Shown piece by piece: positions 11,387-22,620 of a stretch of DNA of 64,000 bases. Within the stretch, counting starts at the first letter, position 1. Each line of letters starts with the position of its first letter. The translations under genes were made by a program, and so were the position numbers. Below the pieces are notes generated by a model. The model ran no database searches and was not told where the DNA came from. It saw only the letters and a program-made list of their open reading frames with translations. The stretch lies in the NCBI GenBank assembly GCA_027924585.1, contig BSBM01001068.1, positions 682,001 to 746,000 of the forward strand, read 5' to 3'. The DNA is from Larix kaempferi. Its lineage: Eukaryota > Streptophyta > Pinopsida > Pinales > Pinaceae.

Positions 11387-12032
11387 TGTTGATGTATATG
11401 TAACTTCAAAATGTATTTCACATATATGTATATTGTATTCCTATAGAGATGTTATTATTCCTCTATACGGAAGTGTCGTAATTTATATTGTAAGTGTCGT
11501 AACTTATACTTGATGGGTTATTAGACCACCTTGTTGGGGTTGGACCTGTATAAGTCATGTGGGTCAAAAGGTTATTAGACCACCCTATTGGGGGTTGGCC
11601 ATGTGGGTCAAAGGGTTATTATACCACCCTAGTGGGGGTCGTCCTAGTTAGCATTATGTTAAGTGGTTAAGTTGAGGCCGACCTAGTTGAGTAAAGCTCA
11701 AGTCAAGTTAGTGTATAAATAGAGAGTGTGTCTCTCTCATTTTACACATTCTATTCTCTCATTCACACTTGGGAGAGTGGAACACTTGTGGAGGAGGAGG
11801 CTTTGCTGCTAGGAGAAGACTATCTCTTGTATTTTGGTTGTATCGTTGCTCTATCTATCTCTGAGGAATTTATTGGGGTTTTTCACCTTTATGGTTTTCC
11901 CCAAGTAAACTCTGTGTCTCTTGTGTGCTTGCATTATTGTGTCCATGATTGATATGATGTAGATTTGCTGTACATTTTGTTCTCTCAGTTAATATCCTAG
12001 ATCAGATTGAAGTAAATTCTGAAAATTTCACA
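11387..12032 (+). repeat. 5' LTR of element 2 (646 bp)
   Basis: Begins TGTTGATG and ends TTTCACA before the primer site. TATAAATA is at 11714-11721. The U3 has an internal duplication absent from the element 1 LTR: the phrase GGTTATTAGACCACC occurs near 11516 and 11570, and as GGTTATTATACCACC near 11614. Confidence 0.95.
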
Positions 12033-12044
12033 TGGTATCAGAGC
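12033..12044 (+). other. Primer binding site, element 2
   Basis: TGGTATCAGAGC directly after the LTR, as in element 1. Confidence 0.95.
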
Positions 12045-12689
12045 TAACCTGAAAGAAGGCATGATATGGCATGTATGACACTTGTTGCACTTATGATGCT
12101 AGGGCTTGATATAGCAAAAAATAGTCATCATAGAACTTTCACTATATCCATTTTTGCGAAGTTTTCGGATCTAAAACCTTTACAGGTTGAAGATCAGATC
12201 CCCATGTACCTTGTGTCCAAAGGACAACCTCTAATTCATTGTACTTTGTGAGTTATGATCTGTACAATATAGGGTTTCTGCCTCTTCCAGATCTAAGTCA
12301 AAAACAGGTGACCTTAGAAAAAAGGTCATAACTTGGGCTAGGAAGCTCCAAATGAAATTTAGTAAAAAGTGACAGGTAGTACATAGATTGTACTATCCCA
12401 GGAAAATGTTTCAAAGGCCGAAGTTGAACCAGTGACACGTGGCACGCCGTACAAGTTCGCTCTCCTGTATTATCCCATAAACTGGTCACATTACGACACT
12501 TGGCATAAATCTCTCTCAGAGAATCCAATTGAGGTCAGACCTGTCGGGATGGAAAGATAACAGGTCGAGCTATCTCAATATCATTTTTCAGACCATGTGG
12601 ATCGAAAAGTTCGGAGTTACACCAGAAACAATCAGTTAGATATTTCTGTCAAAACAGAATTATTTTTTAGCACCTTCATTCATGGCTTC

Positions 12690-13020
12690 CAGAATTTAGG
12701 GCTTCGGAGAAAGTTGGAATTTTTGTAATCGGAGACCATGGATGAATGCTACTCATCAAAATAAAAATTTAGAGACCAATATCATAATTTTTGGTTGGGC
12801 AGAAGGCCGGGCTTGATCAGACCCTAGTTCGGGACTTTGATCAGAAAAGTGGAGAATTAGGGCTTCTGCAAAAATGGGAATTTTTGAAATCTGTGACCAC
12901 GGCTGGAAGCTCCTCATAAAAATAGAAGCTTAGAGCTTTGTATCAAACCTTTTGATTAGGTATAAGAGTGGGCTTCATCAAACCCCAGTTCGGGGTCACG
13001 TCCAGTGAATCCGGAAGTTT
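12690..13020 (+). repeat. Tandem duplication inside the element 2 leader
   Basis: Two diverged copies of about 155 bp begin with AGGGCTTC near 12697 and 12861. Each contains a GGAATTTTTG phrase and an AATAAAAATTTAGAG or AATAGAAGCTTAGAG phrase. Element 1 has one copy (near 3180-3310), and element 3 carries the same duplication on the minus strand. Confidence 0.65.
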
Positions 13021-13200
13021 CAAAGGCAAAATTGAGGAGTGAAACTTAGTAGTTTTCAAATTCTGAATATACCAGCTTGATTAGCTCATCAAGGCGCATA
13101 TTTCTATCCTTTCGGAAGTTTGAAATTCAAAGTTTGAATTTTTGGGGTTTCTTTGACAAACCCTATTACAGCTCTAGATCCAGTTCCTACAAATCAAGTG

Positions 13201-13300
13201 GATTGGGTTAATCCTAGAAGAGGATGGTTTGGTCACCTGCATAAGTGAAGAAGTTCATGTCTCAGAGGGAGATGAGGCTAAGGCCTTCCATAAGAAGATT
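13201..13300 (+). pseudogene. Gag N-terminal remnant of element 2
   Basis: About 33 codons match gag residues after the start region of element 1 (IGLILEE...EEVHVSEGDEAKAFHKK). The ATG and first residues are missing because sequence corresponding to 3522-3635 is absent, exactly at GT-AG borders. The homology stops near 13290, where the foreign segment begins. Confidence 0.8.
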
Positions 13301-14850
13301 ACAAGCAATCTTGACAGGTATGGCTTACAGGTATGTTTCATGGTTAATTTTATCATATGTTTGTCTTCATATCATTATAGTACAATCTTGATTAATTACA
13401 AGACTTGTCCTATCAGCTTAATAGAAGATATTCATTGATTAAGGTTTTGACACTTATGAATGTACTAATGCATTGTGATGTTGTATGAGGTTTATGTTGT
13501 TCGCTAACATAAAAGGTACACCAAGAAAGACAAATCATGTTCTACTTCAAGAACATATGATCATGGTGACACGAAGACAACGATTCATCCATTGTCATGG
13601 ATCACATAGAATATCTACTTTCGAGGTATGTATAACTTGGTCCTACAATGGTTAACCTATGAGACATGCAGGTTACTAGCACAAGTCACTGAAGAGAACC
13701 AGAAGACATTATGCGGGTATGTTATACATAACTAGCTAGCATGCTAATCCAGGTATGTTTTTCCTATATCAAGCTAGAATCCTACCTTGTGTTAGGATCT
13801 TATACTGTTGTGTTGTTGATAATGATTATTCATGAAGTCATAGGTTTGAATAGTCATGGCTGTATGCATATTATGTTTCTTACCATAATTGATGATATGT
13901 CTAACCAGAAGAATCATGAAGGTATAGGTTTGAGTAATCACATGTTTATGCATTGATGATTTAACTAATCAGAAGAGTCCTATGATCAAAGAAGGATATG
14001 CATGAGTAAAAGAAGACTTCCCTGAAACCTTGAATACTAATGTTTATTATCTATGAATGATCATGACTATACATGTTTAAGATTATTGTGTTTTGATAGT
14101 ATTAAGATTATACTAATAAATGTGTGATTATGTATGAGACCTCAAGGATAACACAATGATGATACTAATAAGCATGCATAGTGATTAAGGATGGATGTAA
14201 GTTCAAGGACAGGCAATCCAGGAAGCAAAGATCAAGAGGGAGCACACTCCAATTGTTCCTGCAAGAAAGCAAAGAAGCACACTTCAGTAGTTTCTGCAAG
14301 GATGCAGATATTTAGAGGGAGTTGACCATCTTTCTACATTCCACGACAGAAAGGTGTAGAAGAAGCTACTTCAGTAGCTCCTGCAAGGAAGCAAAGACTC
14401 AAAGGGATTCCACCCAGCAACCAAACAAAGATAAGTATTTTTAATTATCATTTCTTGCATATTTGTTTGTTTAAATAAAATTGTTCAATGATGTATATGC
14501 TCATGTTCCTAGACTTAGGATATGTATTGTGCATATTAGAATGATTGCATTAATGAACAATATACTAGTAATATGCATGTGATGGGTAAGTGGCCTATGG
14601 CACTGTACAACATTCCAGTGCTACTTATCTAGAATGAAACCTCTTTGTTGACATGTTGGGAGTAGTGCAAACTCTTAACAATGTTCTGGTAGAGACTAGA
14701 AGGCATCTAGAAAGTTGTGGAACATGGATAAATGTTGTATTGAAGCATTGGCTAAGATAATTGCATGATTGCATGACATATTTCTTTATGTGTAAGAATT
14801 TGTCTGAAAATTATGAGATGTTTCTAATCATGCAATTTAACTTTTTTTGT
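13300..14850 (+). other. Foreign 1.5-kb segment with exon/intron-like signals, shared with element 3
   Basis: It has no clear homology to gag-pol of elements 1, 4 or 5. Purine-rich short blocks are bounded by AG on the left and GTATGT on the right: donor-like GGTATG(T) at about 13316, 13330, 13625, 13718 and 13752, and acceptor-like ends TCATTATAG, ATGCAG and CTTTTTTTGTAG before 14853. A 45-nt block between ATGCAG and GTATGTTATAC is one example. The block at 14200-14430 contains AGAGGGAGTTGAC and looks loosely like an integrase stretch. It could be a captured genomic gene fragment or an intron-rich evolved interior. Confidence 0.5.
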
Positions 14851-14852
14851 AG

Positions 14853-16017
14853 AAAAGACCGTATACCTTCACCTACAAAAGAAGGACTACAACATTTGTT
14901 CAAGCAACAAAATTATCTATTGAATATATTGAAGTTCCCAGGATACGGGAAGAATGCCATGATCCGTCGATCATGAAGAACGATGTTTGGGATGCGGTCC
15001 CAAGAGCTGAAGGGAAGTCTGTTGTGACTTCCAAATGGAACTATCAGATCAAGCATGCTGCAGATGGCAGCATAGAGAAATATAAAAGTGATGAAATAGA
15101 AGATACACCAAATGGATTTCAAGACAGCCTTCTTGAATGGTGTAGTCATATATGTGTGCAGAACTTGGTAGGATAGACAACTTTCTATCCAGTTTGGGCT
15201 TTACCAAGAGTAAAGCGGATTCCAACCTTTACTACAAGGTTGAGGAAGGCAATCCAGTGATACTACTTTTGTATGTAGATAACCTATTTGTTACAGGTGA
15301 AGATAGATTGATTGTCGACATGCAGCGGAAGCTTGCTGCCAAGTTCGAGATGAAGAACTTGGGGATGATGCACTATTTGTTTCTGGCATGGAGGTGTGGC
15401 AGAGTGCAGATGGAATCTTCCTTGGACAAGGAAAGTATGCAGTAGAGATCCTGAAGAGGTTTGGGATGATGGACTGCAAGGCTATGGCCACACCTATGGC
15501 ATCGAACCTGAAGCTTCTGTGTGATGCTTCATCTGAGCCGGTTGATATCACTATGTATCGTCAGATGATTGGGTCCTTGATGTACCTGACGAACACGAGA
15601 CCATATATTTTCTTTGCGGTGAACACATTGAGCCAATTCCTGATGGATCCGAGGAGTGTTAACCTGGTTGCTGTAAAGCATGTTCTGAGGTACCCGAAGG
15701 GTACAGTGGATTATGGGCTCAAGTATGATGCGAATCAAAAGTTTAACCTGCAGGGTTATGTTGATTCAGATTGGGCAAGCAGTGCTGCAGATAGGAAGAG
15801 CACATCTGTGTGCTACTTCAGTATGGGATCAAGTGTGATCTCTTGGTTTAGCAGGAAGCAGTCCTGCGTAGCACTGAGTATAGCCGAAGTAGAGTATGTT
15901 GCGACAGATGAGCAGGTTGCAGATGTATTGACCAAGTCGTTGGCCAGAGTGCAGTTCGAGTACTTCAGAGAGAAGCTTGGTGTTCTTCGGATTGATGACA
16001 CTTCGAGGAAGAAGTGA
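14853..16017 (+). pseudogene. Shortened RT-RNase H remnant of element 2
   Basis: The RT start (MKNDVWDAVPRAEGKSVVTS, from about 14973) matches element 1. Three internal losses follow. One joins GAGAAATATAAAA to GTGATGAAAT, one falls inside GGTGTAGT/CATATATG, and one joins TGTGCA to GAACTTGG. From 15180 the RT palm is recognisable, but YVDD reads YVDN (about 15273). A 1-nt change near 15385 shifts frame. RNase H (15388-16017) ends at TGA 16015-16017. About 150 nt around AEAEYVAACSASCE are missing between EYV and ATDEQVADV. Losses 1 to 3 are shared with element 3; the RNase H loss is private. Confidence 0.85.
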
Positions 16018-16089
16018 TGGACACATTTGCAGAGGCCATTCCAAGCATGTTGGAAGGAGGATCCTTCACATGGCTATGGATGTAAGCGC

Positions 16090-16745
16090 TGGATGATGAG
16101 CATCAGGACGATGCTCCAGTTACTGCTCTATATATGCATCAGGATGATACTGGATATGATCAGCTGGATCATTTATATGTATATGTATGTATGCATCATG
16201 TTGGATGCTGGATATGATCAGTTGGATAATTTATGTATGTACGCATCATGTTGGATGCTGGATATGATCGGTTGGATTATTTGTATGTATTTTGTATATG
16301 CATCATGTTGGATGCTTGGACCATGTATCTGTATATGTATCAGGTGGATACATTGTATGATCAGGTAGATCATGTATGTTGATATGTATCATGTATGATC
16401 AGGTGGATCATGTATCTATATATGTATTAGGTGGATACATTGTATGATCAGGTAGATCATGTATGTTGATATGTATAATGTATGATCAGGTGGATCATGT
16501 ATTTGTATTTGTATCAAGTGGATACATTGTATGATCAGGTGGATCATGTATGATGATATGTATTAGGTAGATACTTGGTATGCATCAGGTAGATGCATGA
16601 TATGATCAGGATGATAGTGGATGATGAGCTTCAGGATGTTGCTCCAGATGACTTGCTGCAGGATGTTGCAATGATGATGATCAGGATGATCATGTATACA
16701 TTAGGATGATGTATGGTGAGTATCAGGTTGATACTCTATGGCCGT
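16090..16745 (+). repeat. 3'-UTR hairpin array of element 2
   Basis: Same design as in element 1: GCATCATGTTGGATGC units, then TGTATCAGGTGGATACA, TGATCAGGTGGATCA, TACATTAGGATGATGTA and GAGTATCAGGTTGATACTC. The loop core AGGNN is constant and the stems covary. Confidence 0.8.
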
Positions 16746-16749
16746 GGAT

Positions 16750-17345
16750 CAGGTTGTGCAGATGAGCATATAATTTGGCCCTGGGAGATTTGCAGATATT
16801 ATTTCGAGGTTTTGCCTATGGCATATAATTTGGCCCTGGGATATCTGACAAATGCTCTTTCAAGGTTTTGCTCTGGGAGGACATATAATTTGGCCCTGGG
16901 AGATATACAAATAGTCTTTGGAGGTTTTGCCTATGGCATATAATCTGGCCGTGGGATATCTGCCAGATGCTCTTTCGAGGTTTTGTCCTATGGCATATAA
17001 TATGTCCCTGGGAGATCCGATAGGTTGGGCGGTGTGCCCATAATAAGTCCTGGGATGCTCTTGTGAGGTTTTTCCATGATATAATCTGTCCCTTGGAGAT
17101 CCTATAGGTAGAGCTGTGTGCTCGTAATAGCCTGGGATGCGCTTGCGAGGTTTTGTGGTGACCACATATAATCTGTCCCTGGGAGATCCTATAGGTAGAG
17201 CTGTGTGCTCGTAACAGCCTGGGATGCTCTTGTGAGGTTTTGTGGTGAGGTCACATATAATATGGCCCTGGGAGATCCTATAGGTAGAGCCGTGTGCTCG
17301 TAACATCCTGGGATGCTCTTTCGAGGTTTTGTGACGCATGTAATA
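16750..17345 (+). repeat. GCCCTGGGA-core tandem repeats of element 2
   Basis: Units carry ATAATTTGGCCCTGGGA or ATAATCTGTCCCTGGGA, then GATCCTATAGGTAGAG, GTGTGCTCGTAA and GCTCTTGTGAGGTTTTG. The variant words differ from element 1 but are repeated among neighbours inside this copy. Confidence 0.8.
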
Positions 17346-17592
17346 AGTCCCGAGGATTCCACAGTATGGCTAGTGATGATGAAGACCTGCAGGTGGTGGG
17401 CCTACATCCAGTATGAAAAAGGACTGGCTCCGTAGAACTTCCTATGACGAGTAGATTTAGAGATTGATTGAGATAGCAGCAGTAGTGACAATGATGATGA
17501 ATCGATGACGATTATCCAGTGACGATGATCCAGAGAAGATGACTTGTGCTAGAAGACCTGTGTCAAGAAATACCTTCCTAGTTAAGAGGGAG

Positions 17593-18238
17593 TGTTGATG
17601 TATATGTAACTTCAGAATGTATTTCACATATATGTATATTGTATTGCTATAGAGATGTTATTATTCCTCTATACAGAAGTGTCGTAATTTATATTGTAAG
17701 TGTCGTAACTTATACTTGATGGGTTATAAGACCACCTTGTTGGGGTCGGCCCTGTATAAGTCATGTGGGTCAAAGGGTTATTAGACCACCCTATTGGGGG
17801 TTGGCCATGTGGGTCAAAGGGTTATTAGACCACCCTAGTGGGGGTCGGCCCAGTCAGCGTTATGTTAAGTGGTTAAGTTGAGGCCGACCTAGTTGACTAA
17901 AGGTGAAGTCAAGTTAGTGTATAAATAGAGAGTGTGTCTCTCTCATTTTACACATTCTATTCTCTCACTCACACTTGGGAGAGTGGCACACTTGTGGAGG
18001 AGGAGGCTCTGCTACTAGGAGAAGACTATCTCTTGTATTCTGGTTGTATCATTGCTCTATCTATCCCTGAGAAAGTTATTGGGGTTTTTCACCTTTATGG
18101 TTTTCCCCAAGTAAAATCTGTGTCTCTTGTGTGCTTACATTATTGTGTCCATGATTGATATGATGTAGATTTGCTGTACATGTTGTTCTCTTAGTTAAGA
18201 TCCTAGATCAGATTGAAGTAAATTCTGAAAATTTAGCA
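17593..18238 (+). repeat. 3' LTR of element 2 (646 bp)
   Basis: Preceded by the polypurine tract AAGAGGGAG (17584-17592) and followed by the CTTTT target copy. Same length as the 5' LTR. Confidence 0.95.
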
Positions 18239-19072
18239 CTTTTCTTAATTGTTCTATAACACAAGAAGGGTTAGTTGTTCCTTCCTGTTTTCACCATTCA
18301 GGATATAGATGAATTATTGGATTCCCATTCCTTTTGCTCCATGACATTCTTTATATTTTGAGGATATAATAAGGGGTGCCCAATCCTTCTTGTGTTTACT
18401 ATTTATACTAATCCCACAATACATGAATGGTCGACCATTCATTATTCTATTCACCATTCAGGATATAGTTGAATTGTTGTCCCAGCCTTCAGAGATTAAA
18501 TATTTTTAAATTTATCTCTTAAATGAAGGGTCGGCCGACCCTTCTTGTGCTCAACATTCTTCCACTTTTCACCATTCTGGATATACATGAATTGACCACC
18601 TAGCCTTCATAGGTTGAATATTTTTACAATTCTCTTATAAATGAAAGGGCGACCGACCCTGCTTCTGCCCAACATTTTTTTCATAAAATTTTTAGACTGC
18701 AAGAAGGGTCAGTCGATTCTTCTTATGTTCGCCATTTTGGATATAGGTGAATTTCTGAATGACTATTTGTAGGTTCGATAGTTTTACAATTCTCTACTAA
18801 ACGAAGGGGAGCCTGATCCTTTATTTCCATGATATTCTTGCTATTTGGAGGATATGCGAAGTGGTGCCCAAACCTTTTGGTGTTGGTCGTTCATTCTTCT
18901 GTTCACTATTTGGGATATAGATGAATTTTCATACAAGCCTTCGTAGATTAAATATTTTTACATTTCTGTTTTAAATGAAGGGTCGGCCGACCCTTCTTGT
19001 GCTTAGTATTTTTCCACTATTCACCATTCTGGATATACATGAATTGATGGCCTATCCTTCATAGGTTGAATA
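18239..19072. repeat. 433-bp satellite, block 2
   Basis: Continues block 1 after element 2. It contains repeated imperfect palindromes of the type GAAGGGTCGGCCGACCCTTC, for example near 18525 and 18978. The block is cut at 19072 by the solo LTR. Confidence 0.8.
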
Positions 19073-20932
19073 TGTCACAGACCCAGCGGAGAAGCTCAAT
19101 CTTTATCTTTCCACTAAGCCGTGTGACACTGCTCGGAGGCTAACCGAGGGAATGGCTATCTCAGAAGCACTCCGATAGACTATGCCTAACCTATGGAATT
19201 ACCTACTCCTACCCCCTGAGCTTATACGCTTAGTTAATTTTTTATTTACATGTGCACACAACAAATAAACCAAGTACAATAGGTAAGAATATATCTGTGC
19301 GGAACCCCTAAACTGGATTAGCCTAATAACCATGAGAAGACTTGTTACAATGACAAAGGATACCACAATCCTTTGGAAACTCATCCAGAAGTGATCCAAA
19401 CTTGCAACACCCAAAATACAATCAAGCCACAACTTCAATCATCTTCGTCGCATACGCATGCCTGTATGCTCGCACTGCCCATGTAAGGTCTCTCTGTAGC
19501 ATTATTATTCATTGTGATCCTGCCGAAGCCTGCACTACCAAACTCTCATATACACTTCGCCAAGGGCTTACTCAAACTTCCTGCACCATGCACTTCCATT
19601 TAACTTAGAATTGTGCCAAGCCTCCTTGCCAAGCGTCTTCCTAATGTGTCAAAGTCTTCCTCCTCTCCGCACTTCGACTCTGCTACAAAGGAAATCTACT
19701 AAGACGTCCATCCAATCGATCGTTCTCTATTCATCACCCTCCTCGATGCACAACCACATAATCCATCTTGGATGCCTAAGTTTTGAACCGCACCCACCCG
19801 GGCACTTGTCTGTCGGCACACACTTCTGGTTGCCACTCTCCTGTAATCGCCCAAACTAGGTGCAACTCCACTGGCATGTCTTCCTGAAAATGCACTACCA
19901 AATGACCTGTTTTCGACACTATCACTTGGGCACACTCCCTTTGCAATGTAGTTTCCTACGGCACACTTGCTTGACACACCTACAGAGCGCACCTACCTGG
20001 GCGCACTGATGGCCGCACTGCTGAGCGTATTTTCCAAATGCACTTTTGGGCGCACCTGCTGAGTGCACACATGAGCGCAAGTAACTGGGTGCACCTGCCT
20101 GAGTGCACCAATGGGCGTAGTTCTGAACGCCCATCGGAACGCATCTCTTGGATGCGCTACTAGATGCACTTCTGGGCATAGTTTCTGGTTGCACTTCCTG
20201 GGTGCACTTGTTTGGGAGCACCTCCAAACGCACTGCATAACGTGCGTCTTCCTAGAGCCTACCAGAACACAAATGCTGAAACTCCTCTCAATTGGGGTGC
20301 GTCTATCCAATTTTGCATGCCACACTACTTGGAAGTTCTCCCAACTCGTAAGAATCACATGTTGATCTCCTGCTGGGTGCATCCCAAAGGGAGCGCACCT
20401 GCAACCGGAGCTTCCCAATGTCTTAGCCAAATTTTAGAGCTACTTCCTTCTTGCTACCTCCTTGGTTGCCTTTGCTTGCCTTCAACTGAAACCTATTTAT
20501 ACACTTAGCCATCCGCAAGGCAAGGCTTTGTTCCCACTCTATCCGACCCATCCAAGTGGGTACAAGGACCACAAGTCTTGTGGACACCATCAAGTCAACT
20601 CCCATCTAACCACACCTCTTGGGCGCAATTGTGTCGGTGAGCCCCCCCTTGGGCACTATTTTTTCTAGATCCCCCACCTTGAAACTCTATCTTCCATCTC
20701 CGCTAACTAAATGCCCAAATTTTGTTGAGGCTTCATCGTGTGGGTTCCCAGACCATTAGAGTTTCTGTGCCAAGATGCTCCACTACACCCGCCCACCGAG
20801 TGATGCCTTTGTTCCATATGAAGTTCCCAACACTTGGAATTTTGGCTAAGTTTCCACTTCCTTATGGTTCAAAGGGCCATTTATCCAAGTTTACAGGTAA
20901 CCCCAAGTCGTGGGACATGGATGGCTGTGACA
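19073..20932. mobile_element. Solo LTR, probably of a different LTR retrotransposon (1860 bp)
   Basis: The ends are TGTCACAG and CTGTGACA, an 8-bp inverted repeat in the TG...CA form of LTRs. The flanks GAATA (19068-19072) and TAATA (20933-20937) match at 4 of 5 bases. Removing the insert and one copy restores GGTTGAATATTTTTAC, the normal satellite sequence. No primer site or polypurine tract adjoins it. It is more GC-rich than its surroundings and has a TATTTATAC box near 20494. The family cannot be told from an LTR alone; Ty3/gypsy is likely given the length. Confidence 0.7.
19980..20260. repeat. Degenerate short tandem repeats inside the solo LTR
   Basis: About 12 loose copies of a 20-25 bp word such as TGGGCGCACCTGC or TGGGTGCACTTG. 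They produce long open frames on the minus strand that are compositional, not genes. Confidence 0.6.
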
Positions 20933-22620
20933 TAATATTTTTACAATTCCCTCATAAATGAAGGGGCATTCGACCCTTCTTTTGCGCGGTATTCTTTTCA
21001 TAATATTTCTAGGTTGCAAGACGGGTCAATCGATCCTTCTTGTGTTCACCATTCTGTTTACAGTTGAATTGTTGGATATAGGTGTTGAAACTTCTGTACT
21101 AAATGAAGGGGCGACCGGTCCTTCTTATCGAAAGTAGGGATAAATATTGTTTATATGTTATAACTTAGCCAATGTCCTGATCCTTACTATTTATTGCGGA
21201 AGTTAGAAGTCGGGAATTTTTGGCCTAGCCTTCGTAGGTTAAATATTTTTAAAATTTCTCTCGTAAATGAAGGCTCGGATGAACCTTCTTGTGCTCAGTA
21301 TTCTTCCAGTGTTCACCATTCTGTATATACATGAATTTATGGCCTAGCCTTCGTAGGTTGAATATTTTTACAATTCCCTCATAAATGAAGCGGTTGCCGA
21401 CTCTTCTTTTTCCCAGTATTATTTTCATAATAGTTCTAGACTACAAGAAGAGCCGGCCGATCCTTCTTGTGTTCACCATTCTGGATATAGGTGAATTGTT
21501 GGATAAAGGTGTTCACAATTCTCTCCTAAATGAAGGGGCGACCGATCCTTCTTTATGGAAGTCGGAAGTCGGGATAAATGTTTTTTATATGTTATAACTT
21601 AGCCAATGTCTCGATCCCTAATATTTAATGCGAAATTCGGAAGTCGGGAATTGTCGTCCCAACCTTCATAGATTAAATATTTTTACATTTCTCTCATAAA
21701 TGAAGGGTTGGCCATCCCTTATTTTGCTCATAATTTTTCCACTACTCGCCATTCTTGATATACATAAATTGATGGCCTAGCCTTCGTAGGTTGAATATTT
21801 ATACAATTCACTCATAAATGAAGGGGCGACCGACCCTTCTTGTGCCCAATATTATTTTCATAATAGTTCTAGACTACAAGAAGGGTTGGTCGATCCTTCT
21901 TGTGTTCACCATTCTGGATATATGTGAATTGCTGGATACAGGTGTTCACAATTCTCTACTAAAAGAAGGGGCGATCGATCCTTCTTTTTCAGAACTTGGA
22001 ATTCAGAATAAATATTTTTTATATGTTATAACTTAACCAATGGACCGATCCCTACTATTTACTGCGGAAGTTGGAAGTCGAGAATTGCCGACCTAGCCTT
22101 CGTAGATTAAATATTTTTACATTTCTCTCGTAAATGAAGGGTCGACCGTCCCTTCTTGTTCTCAGTATTCTTCCAGTGTTCACCATTCTGGATATACATG
22201 AAGTGATGGCCTAGTCTCTGTACATTGAATATTTTTACAATTCCCTCATAAATGAAGGGGTGGTTGAACCTTCTTGTGCCCAATATTCTTTTCATAATAG
22301 TTCGAGCCTGCAAGAAGGATCGGTTGACCCTTCTTATGTTCACTATTCTAGATACATGTGAATTGATGGATATAGGTGTTCACAATTATCTACTAAACGA
22401 AGGGGTGGCCGATCTTTCTTGTCAGAAGTTGGAATTCGGGATAAATATTTTTTATATTTTATAACTTAGCCAATGTCTTGATCCCTACTATTTACTATGT
22501 GTTTTGGAAGTTATGAATTGTCGGCCTAGCCTTAATAGATTAAATATTTTTACATTCTTTCCTAAATGAAGGGTCAACTGACCCTTCTTGTGCTCAATTT
22601 TCACCATTTTAAAACAATGG
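20933..22620. repeat. 433-bp satellite, block 3
   Basis: The phrase GGCCTAG followed by GTAGGTTGAATATTT or its variant recurs at 21341, 21774 and 22208, giving periods of 433 and 434 bp. Each unit holds several half-related modules: TAAATGAAGGG, then a CG-rich centre, then CCCTTCTTGTG; CACCATTCTGGATATA; and GGAAGTCGGAAGTCGG. The open frames here are shadows of the repeat. Confidence 0.88.

Larger units (their letters stand above)
11387..18238 (+). mobile_element. Derived, probably non-autonomous copia element 2
   Basis: The LTRs are 646 bp each (11387-12032 and 17593-18238) and the 5-bp target duplication CTTTT is perfect (11382-11386, 18239-18243). The 5' LTR ends TTTCACA, the 3' LTR TTTAGCA. 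The interior lacks protease and integrase, keeps a scrap of gag and a shortened RT-RNase H, and holds a 1.5-kb segment foreign to elements 1, 4 and 5. Element 3 has the same reorganised interior, so this structure has been copied as a subfamily. Movement must have relied on enzymes from coding relatives. Confidence 0.95.

Noticed and set aside
11728-11952. 74-codon ORF inside the element 2 LTR, repeated at 17934-18158
   Set aside because: It lies wholly in the LTR and exists twice only because LTRs are duplicated. There is no domain and no codon signature, and the frame is not kept in the other LTR types.
15040-15170. RT deletions of elements 2 and 3 as further spliced introns
   Set aside because: Unlike the gag-start loss, these breakpoints do not fall exactly on GT-AG pairs. 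Microhomology explains at least two of them better.
19699-20430. Overlapping Cys/Ala-rich frames on both strands
   Set aside because: Compositional result of the GC-rich repeats in the solo LTR; no start context, domain or conservation.
21385-22464. Repeated 70-78 codon ORFs on both strands in the satellite
   Set aside because: They recur once per 433-bp unit, are broken in other units, and match on both strands because of the palindromic modules.
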